From assembly GCA_035530135.1 (NCBI GenBank), contig DATKVJ010000020.1:1-19073 (forward strand): a stretch of DNA of 19,073 nt, in the 5' to 3' direction. This stretch comes from CAIYYX01 sp035530135 (lineage in GTDB: Bacteria > Pseudomonadota > Gammaproteobacteria > Burkholderiales > Rhodocyclaceae). Under the pieces are notes generated by a model. That model saw only the letters and a program-made list of their open reading frames with translations, did not search any database and was not told the origin of the DNA. The translations under genes were made by a program, and so were the position numbers. Shown one piece after another: positions 14,910-19,073 of this stretch (position 1 is the first letter of the stretch; every line of letters begins with the position of its first letter).

Positions 14910-16802
14910 ATGCTGTTTCCCACCCGTTTCGACGTCATCGTCATTGGCGGCGGCCACGCCGGCACCGAGGCGGCGCTCGCCAGTGCGCGGGCCGGCGCGC
15001 GGACCCTGCTGCTGACCCACAACATCGAGACGCTCGGCCAGATGTCCTGCAATCCTTCGATCGGCGGCATCGGCAAGGGCCACCTGGTCAGGGAGGTGGA
15101 TGCGCTGGGTGGCGTCATGGCCGCCGCCGCGGACGAGGCCGGCATCCAGTTCCGCATCCTCAATTCGAGCAAGGGGCCGGCGGTGCGGGCCACCCGCGTC
15201 CAGGCCGACCGTATCCTCTACAAGGCGGCGATCCGCAGGCGCCTGGAGAATCAGCCCGGGCTGACCCTGTTCCAGCAGGCCGTCGACGACCTCCTGGTGT
15301 CGGGCGAGCGGGTCAGCGGCGTCGTCACCCAGCTCGGCATACGCTTCGAGGCCAGGACGGTGGTGCTCACCGCCGGCACCTTCCTCGGCGGCCTGGTGCA
15401 CGTCGGGCTGGCCAATTACCACGCCGGACGCGCCGGCGATCCGCCGGCGATCTCGCTGGCGCAGCGGCTGAGGGAGCTGCGCCTGCCCGTCGGCCGGCTG
15501 AAGACCGGTACGCCGCCGCGCCTCGACGGCCGCAGCATCGACTATACGCAGCTGGAAATCCAGCTCGGCGACGATCCGCCGCCGGTGTTTTCCTTTCTCG
15601 GCCGGCCCGAACAGCATCCGCGCCAGGTGCCTTGCTGGATCACCCACACCAACGCCCGCAGCCACGAGATTATCCGCGCCGGCCTCGACCGCTCGCCGAT
15701 GTTCACCGGGGTGATCGAGGGGGTCGGGCCGCGCTACTGTCCCTCGATCGAGGACAAGATCCACCGCTTCGCCGGCAAGGACAGCCACCAGGTCTTCCTC
15801 GAACCGGAGGGGCTCGCCACCCACGAGGTCTATCCGCAGGGGATCTCCACCAGCCTGCCCTTCGACGTGCAGTTGGCGCTGGTGCGCAGCATGCGCGGCC
15901 TCGAGAACGCCCACATCCTGCGTCCCGGCTACGCCATCGAGTACGACTACTTCGATCCGCGCAACCTCAAGTCTTCGCTGGAGACCAAGTCGGTCGCCGG
16001 TCTGTATTTCGCCGGCCAGATCAACGGCACCACCGGCTACGAGGAGGCCGCGGCGCAAGGCCTGCTGGCGGGCGTCAACGCCGCGCTCGATGCGCAGGGC
16101 AGGGCGCCGTGGTGTCCGCGCCGCGACCAGGCCTATCTCGGCGTCCTGGTCGATGACCTGATCACCCGCGGCGTCTCCGAACCCTACCGGATGTTCACCA
16201 GCCGCGCCGAGTACCGGCTGTCCCTGCGCGAGGACAACGCCGACCTACGCCTGACCGAGATCGGCCGCGACCTGGGCCTGATAGACGATACCCGCTGGGC
16301 GGCGTTCTGCACCAAGCGCGAGGCCGTCGAGCGCGAGCGCGAGCGGCTCAATAGCACCTGGGTCAATCCGCGGCTGGTCGGAGAGGCGGATGCCCAGCGC
16401 GTGCTCGGCCAGCCACTGGAGCGGGAGTACCGCCTGCTCGACCTGCTGCGCCGGCCAGGGGTGGACTACCGCTCGCTGATGACCCTGCCCGGTGCCGGCG
16501 AGGCGCTCGCAGACAGCCAAGTGGCGGAGCAGGTCGAGGTCCAGGCCAAGTATCAAGGCTACGTCGAGCGCCAGCGCGAGGAGGTGGCCAAGGGCCGGGC
16601 CAACGAGACCCTGCACCTGCCCGCCGACCTCGACTACGCCGAGGTGCACGGTCTGTCGATCGAGGTGCGCCAGCGGCTAGCGCAGCACCGGCCGGAGACC
16701 CTGGGCCAGGCCTCGCGCATCCAGGGGGTGACCCCGGCCGCGATCTCGCTGCTGCTGGTGCATCTCAAGCGCCGTTCCCTGCGGCAGCGGCAGAGCGCAT
16801 GA
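14910..16802 (+). CDS. mnmG: tRNA uridine-5-carboxymethylaminomethyl modification enzyme MnmG
   Basis: MnmG (GidA) is the FAD-dependent partner of MnmE in modifying uridine 34 of tRNA. The 630-residue protein has the FAD-binding GGGHAGTEAA (13-22) at the N-terminus, SCNPSIGGIGKGHLVREVDALGG split over residues 47-69, PCWITHTN, the PSIEDK segment and GQINGTTGYEEAAAQG near the second nucleotide region, plus the C-terminal MnmE-binding helical domain. The ATG at 14910 has no clear Shine-Dalgarno. A weak promoter may lie at 14854-14882 (TGTGAT, 17 bp, TATCAT), just downstream of the parS pair. It overlaps rsmG by 4 bp. Confidence 0.97.
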   Translation: MLFPTRFDVIVIGGGHAGTEAALASARAGARTLLLTHNIETLGQMSCNPSIGGIGKGHLVREVDALGGVMAAAADEAGIQFRILNSSKGPAVRATRVQADRILYKAAIRRRLENQPGLTLFQQAVDDLLVSGERVSGVVTQLGIRFEARTVVLTAGTFLGGLVHVGLANYHAGRAGDPPAISLAQRLRELRLPVGRLKTGTPPRLDGRSIDYTQLEIQLGDDPPPVFSFLGRPEQHPRQVPCWITHTNARSHEIIRAGLDRSPMFTGVIEGVGPRYCPSIEDKIHRFAGKDSHQVFLEPEGLATHEVYPQGISTSLPFDVQLALVRSMRGLENAHILRPGYAIEYDYFDPRNLKSSLETKSVAGLYFAGQINGTTGYEEAAAQGLLAGVNAALDAQGRAPWCPRRDQAYLGVLVDDLITRGVSEPYRMFTSRAEYRLSLREDNADLRLTEIGRDLGLIDDTRWAAFCTKREAVERERERLNSTWVNPRLVGEADAQRVLGQPLEREYRLLDLLRRPGVDYRSLMTLPGAGEALADSQVAEQVEVQAKYQGYVERQREEVAKGRANETLHLPADLDYAEVHGLSIEVRQRLAQHRPETLGQASRIQGVTPAAISLLLVHLKRRSLRQRQSA

Positions 16803-17425
16803 GCAGCGCGGAAGGGCTCGGCGCCGGCATCATCGAACTCGCCCTCGACCTGCCCGCCGCAACCGAGGAGAGGCTGCGGCGCTACCTCGCGCTGGTGGCG
16901 AAGTGGAACCGCACCTACAATCTCACCGCGGTGCGCGACGAGGCGGAGATGGTGAGCGTGCACCTGCTCGATTCTCTGGCCGTGCTGCCACACCTCGGGA
17001 AAATATCGTCACTCGCCGATGTCGGCAGCGGCGCCGGCCTGCCCGGCATTCCGCTGGCGCTGGCGCGGCCCGAATTGCGTGTGACCCTGATCGAGAGCAG
17101 CCACAAGAAGGCCAGCTTCCTGCAACAGGCGAAGATCGAATTGGGGCTAGCCAACGTGGGCATTCACTGCGGCCGAGTGGAACGGGCGACGGGGCTGGCG
17201 CCCTTCGACGCGGTGATCTCCCGGGCTTTTTCCGGGCTCGCGGAATTCGTGCGCCTGGCCGGACATCTGCTGGCGCCGGGCGGGCGCCTCTTGGCCATGA
17301 AGGGCGTTCTGCCGCGAGACGAGGCCGAGCGCCTGCCTGCCGGCTGGCGCCTGGTCCAGGCGCTGCCGCTGGCGGTGCCCGGGCTGGCCGCGCAGCGCCA
17401 TCTGATCATTATCGAAAGGGCGTAG
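16799..17425 (+). CDS. rsmG: 16S rRNA (guanine527-N7)-methyltransferase RsmG
   Basis: RsmG (GidB) methylates N7 of G527 in 16S rRNA using S-adenosylmethionine; loss of it gives low-level streptomycin resistance in several bacteria. The 208-residue product has the family WNRTYNLTAVR (36-46), the SAM-binding DVGSGAGLPGIPLA (74-87) and the following acidic strand end LIESSHKKASFL. The ATG at 16799 overlaps the mnmG stop (ATGA), so it is probably translationally coupled. It is followed by parA after 4 bp. The mnmG-rsmG-parA-parB order is common near bacterial origins. Confidence 0.97.
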   Translation: MSSAEGLGAGIIELALDLPAATEERLRRYLALVAKWNRTYNLTAVRDEAEMVSVHLLDSLAVLPHLGKISSLADVGSGAGLPGIPLALARPELRVTLIESSHKKASFLQQAKIELGLANVGIHCGRVERATGLAPFDAVISRAFSGLAEFVRLAGHLLAPGGRLLAMKGVLPRDEAERLPAGWRLVQALPLAVPGLAAQRHLIIIERA

Positions 17426-17429
17426 GTAC

Positions 17430-18197
17430 ATGCACATTTTCGCGATCGCCAACCAGAAGGGCGGCGTCGGCAAGACCACCACGACGGTCAACCTCGCCGC
17501 GGCGCTCGCCGCCGCGGGGCAGCGCACGCTCTTGGTGGACCTCGACCCGCAGGGCAACGCCACGATGGGCAGCGGCGTCGATAAGCGCTCACTGACCAAC
17601 AGCGTGTACCAGGTGTTGCTCGGCTTGGCTTCGCTGGCGCAGGCGCGGGCTGTCTCGCCGTCCGGCGGCTTCGATCTGCTGCCGGCGAACCGCGACCTGG
17701 CGGGAGCGGAGGTCGAGATGGTCGACCTGGAGCGGCGCGAGATGCGGCTGAAGGAAGCGCTCGCCAACCACGCCGCCGACTACGATTTCGTCCTGATCGA
17801 CTGCCCCCCATCGTTGTCGCTGCTGACCCTGAACGGCCTGTGCGCCGCGCACGGCGTGGTGATTCCGATGCAGTGCGAGTACTACGCGCTGGAAGGGCTC
17901 TCCGACCTGGTCAATACCATCAAAAAGGTACACGCCAACCTCAACCGCGAGCTCAAGATCATCGGCCTGCTGCGGGTGATGTTCGACCCGCGCGCCACCC
18001 TCGGCCACCAGGTCTCGGCGGAGCTGGAGCAGCACTTCGGCGACAAGGTCTTCAAGACCGTGGTGCCGCGCAACGTGCGCTTGGCCGAAGCGCCCAGCTA
18101 CGGCGTGCCCGGCGTGCTGTTCGACAAGGCATCGAAGGGTGCGCAGGCCTACTACGCATTTGCCAACGAGATGATCGAACGCGTCAAGACGATATAG
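17430..18197 (+). CDS. parA: Chromosome partitioning ATPase ParA (Soj)
   Basis: ParA is the Walker-type ATPase that, with ParB-parS, moves newly replicated origins apart. The 255-residue protein starts directly with the deviant Walker A KGGVGKTT (10-17), followed by LLVDLDPQGNATMGSGVD (Walker A') and FVLIDCPPSLSLLT (Walker B). It has no N-terminal helix-turn-helix extension, so it is the short chromosomal Soj type and not a plasmid type Ia ParA. The ATG lies 4 bp after rsmG, with AAAGGG about ten bases upstream. ParB starts 8 bp after its stop. Confidence 0.97.
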   Translation: MHIFAIANQKGGVGKTTTTVNLAAALAAAGQRTLLVDLDPQGNATMGSGVDKRSLTNSVYQVLLGLASLAQARAVSPSGGFDLLPANRDLAGAEVEMVDLERREMRLKEALANHAADYDFVLIDCPPSLSLLTLNGLCAAHGVVIPMQCEYYALEGLSDLVNTIKKVHANLNRELKIIGLLRVMFDPRATLGHQVSAELEQHFGDKVFKTVVPRNVRLAEAPSYGVPGVLFDKASKGAQAYYAFANEMIERVKTI

Positions 18198-18205
18198 GGA
18201 GCCAC

Positions 18206-19057
18206 ATGAATCCACCGAAACAGAAAGGTCTGGGGCGCGGCCTGGACGCGCTGCTGGCCGCCAATGCCGGCGCCGAGACGTCGCGCCAGGACACGCTCGC
18301 GGTCACCGCCTTGCAGCCGGGCAAGTACCAGCCGCGCACGCGCATGGACCAGGAATCGCTAAACGAACTGGCGGCATCGATCAAGGCCCAGGGGGTGATG
18401 CAGCCGATCCTGGTGCGGCCGGTCGGCGGCGGCCGCTACGAGATCATCGCCGGCGAGCGGCGCTGGCGCGCCGCCCAGCTCGCGGGCATGAGCGAGGTGC
18501 CGGCGCTGGTGCGCGACATCGCCGACGAGGCGGCGCTGGCGATGTCGCTGATCGAGAACATCCAGCGCGAAAACCTGAATCCGCTGGAAGAGGCGGCCGG
18601 CATCCAGCGCCTGATCGACGAGTTCGGCATGACCCACCAGCAGGCGGCAGACGCGGTCGGCCGCTCGCGCCCGGCGGCGAGCAACCTGCTGCGCCTGCTG
18701 CACCTGGCCAAGCCGGTGCAGGAATGCCTGTTCTCCGGCGAGCTCGACATGGGCCACGCCCGGGCGCTGCTGTCGCTGTCCAAGGCGGACCAGGCGCGGC
18801 TCGCGGTGCAGGTGGTGCACAAGGGCCTGTCGGTGCGCGAAACGGAGCGGCTGGTCGGCCGGGAACTCAACCCGCCGGCCAGGAAGGGCTCGGTCGCCAG
18901 AGCCGACCGCGACCTGCTGCGCCTGGAGGAGGAACTCGCCGACGCCGTCGGCGCCCCGGTCAAGCTCTCCGCCGGCAAGAACGGCGCCGGCCGGCTGACG
19001 ATCAGCTACGGCAGCCTGGAGCAATTGGACGGGATCATCGAGCGCCTGCGCGGCTAG
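18206..19057 (+). CDS. parB: Chromosome partitioning protein ParB (Spo0J)
   Basis: ParB is the CTP-dependent DNA clamp that recognises parS, spreads on neighbouring DNA and stimulates ParA. The 283-residue protein has the N-terminal ParA-activating segment KGLGRGLDALL (7-17), the CTP-binding motif GERRWR (83-88) with ENIQRENLNP (117-126), the helix-turn-helix that reads parS (THQQAADAVGRSRPAASNLLRLL, about 143-165, shown as one motif split at Gly152), and a C-terminal dimerisation domain. AGGGAG (18196-18201) lies four bases before the ATG. Its targets are expected to be the two parS sites at 14794-14847. It ends 16 bp before the window edge. Confidence 0.97.
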   Translation: MNPPKQKGLGRGLDALLAANAGAETSRQDTLAVTALQPGKYQPRTRMDQESLNELAASIKAQGVMQPILVRPVGGGRYEIIAGERRWRAAQLAGMSEVPALVRDIADEAALAMSLIENIQRENLNPLEEAAGIQRLIDEFGMTHQQAADAVGRSRPAASNLLRLLHLAKPVQECLFSGELDMGHARALLSLSKADQARLAVQVVHKGLSVRETERLVGRELNPPARKGSVARADRDLLRLEEELADAVGAPVKLSAGKNGAGRLTISYGSLEQLDGIIERLRG

Positions 19058-19073
19058 TGCCCGTCGTTGTCGG

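Overview
The window is the replication-origin neighbourhood of a high-GC bacterial chromosome, most likely a betaproteobacterium (Rhodocyclales-like, inferred from gene order and protein style only). Two core blocks are recognisable. On the left, gyrB, dnaN and dnaA are all read leftward. On the right, rpmH, rnpA, yidD, yidC and mnmE are read rightward, followed after an insertion by mnmG, rsmG, parA and parB. Every gene points away from the 217-bp dnaA-rpmH gap, so transcription is co-directional with replication if forks start there.

Region by region: 1-1497 is the N-terminal 499 codons of gyrB, cut by the window edge; 1524-2627 is dnaN and 2835-4202 is dnaA, with no recF between dnaN and gyrB. 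The two gaps flanking dnaA (2628-2834 and 4203-4419) each hold one perfect DnaA box (TTATCCACA); the first also holds nested inverted repeats, the second an AT-rich run and two divergent promoters. 4420-8207 is the ribosomal protein L34 / RNase P protein / YidD / YidC / MnmE run. The rnpA reading frame has no ATG, GTG or TTG at the place where the family's N-terminus must begin; an ATC behind a GGAGGA is the best candidate.

8272-14793 is an accessory block lying between mnmE and mnmG, which are neighbours in many proteobacteria: an exported five-repeat Sel1 protein, a YfcA-like TSUP permease, and a complete branched-chain-amino-acid-type (HAAT) ABC importer made of a binding protein, a LivH-type permease, a LivM permease fused to its LivG ATPase, and LivF. 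Two hairpins separate the binding-protein gene from the rest of the importer operon. The substrate is not evident from sequence.

14794-14847 carries two parS-type centromere sites, the first starting on the base after the livF stop codon, about 2.6 kb upstream of parA-parB, which encode the partition proteins that should act on them. mnmG-rsmG-parA-parB are tightly packed (4-bp overlap, 4-bp gap, 8-bp gap). No RNA genes, insertion sequences, CRISPR arrays or phage genes were seen, and no gene-free stretch exceeds 300 bp. I found no clearly new multi-gene system; the points most worth checking are the rnpA start, the DnaA-box and promoter arrangement, the dnaN-dnaA inverted repeats, the mixed-arm parS pair and the LivM-LivG fusion importer next to the centromere.
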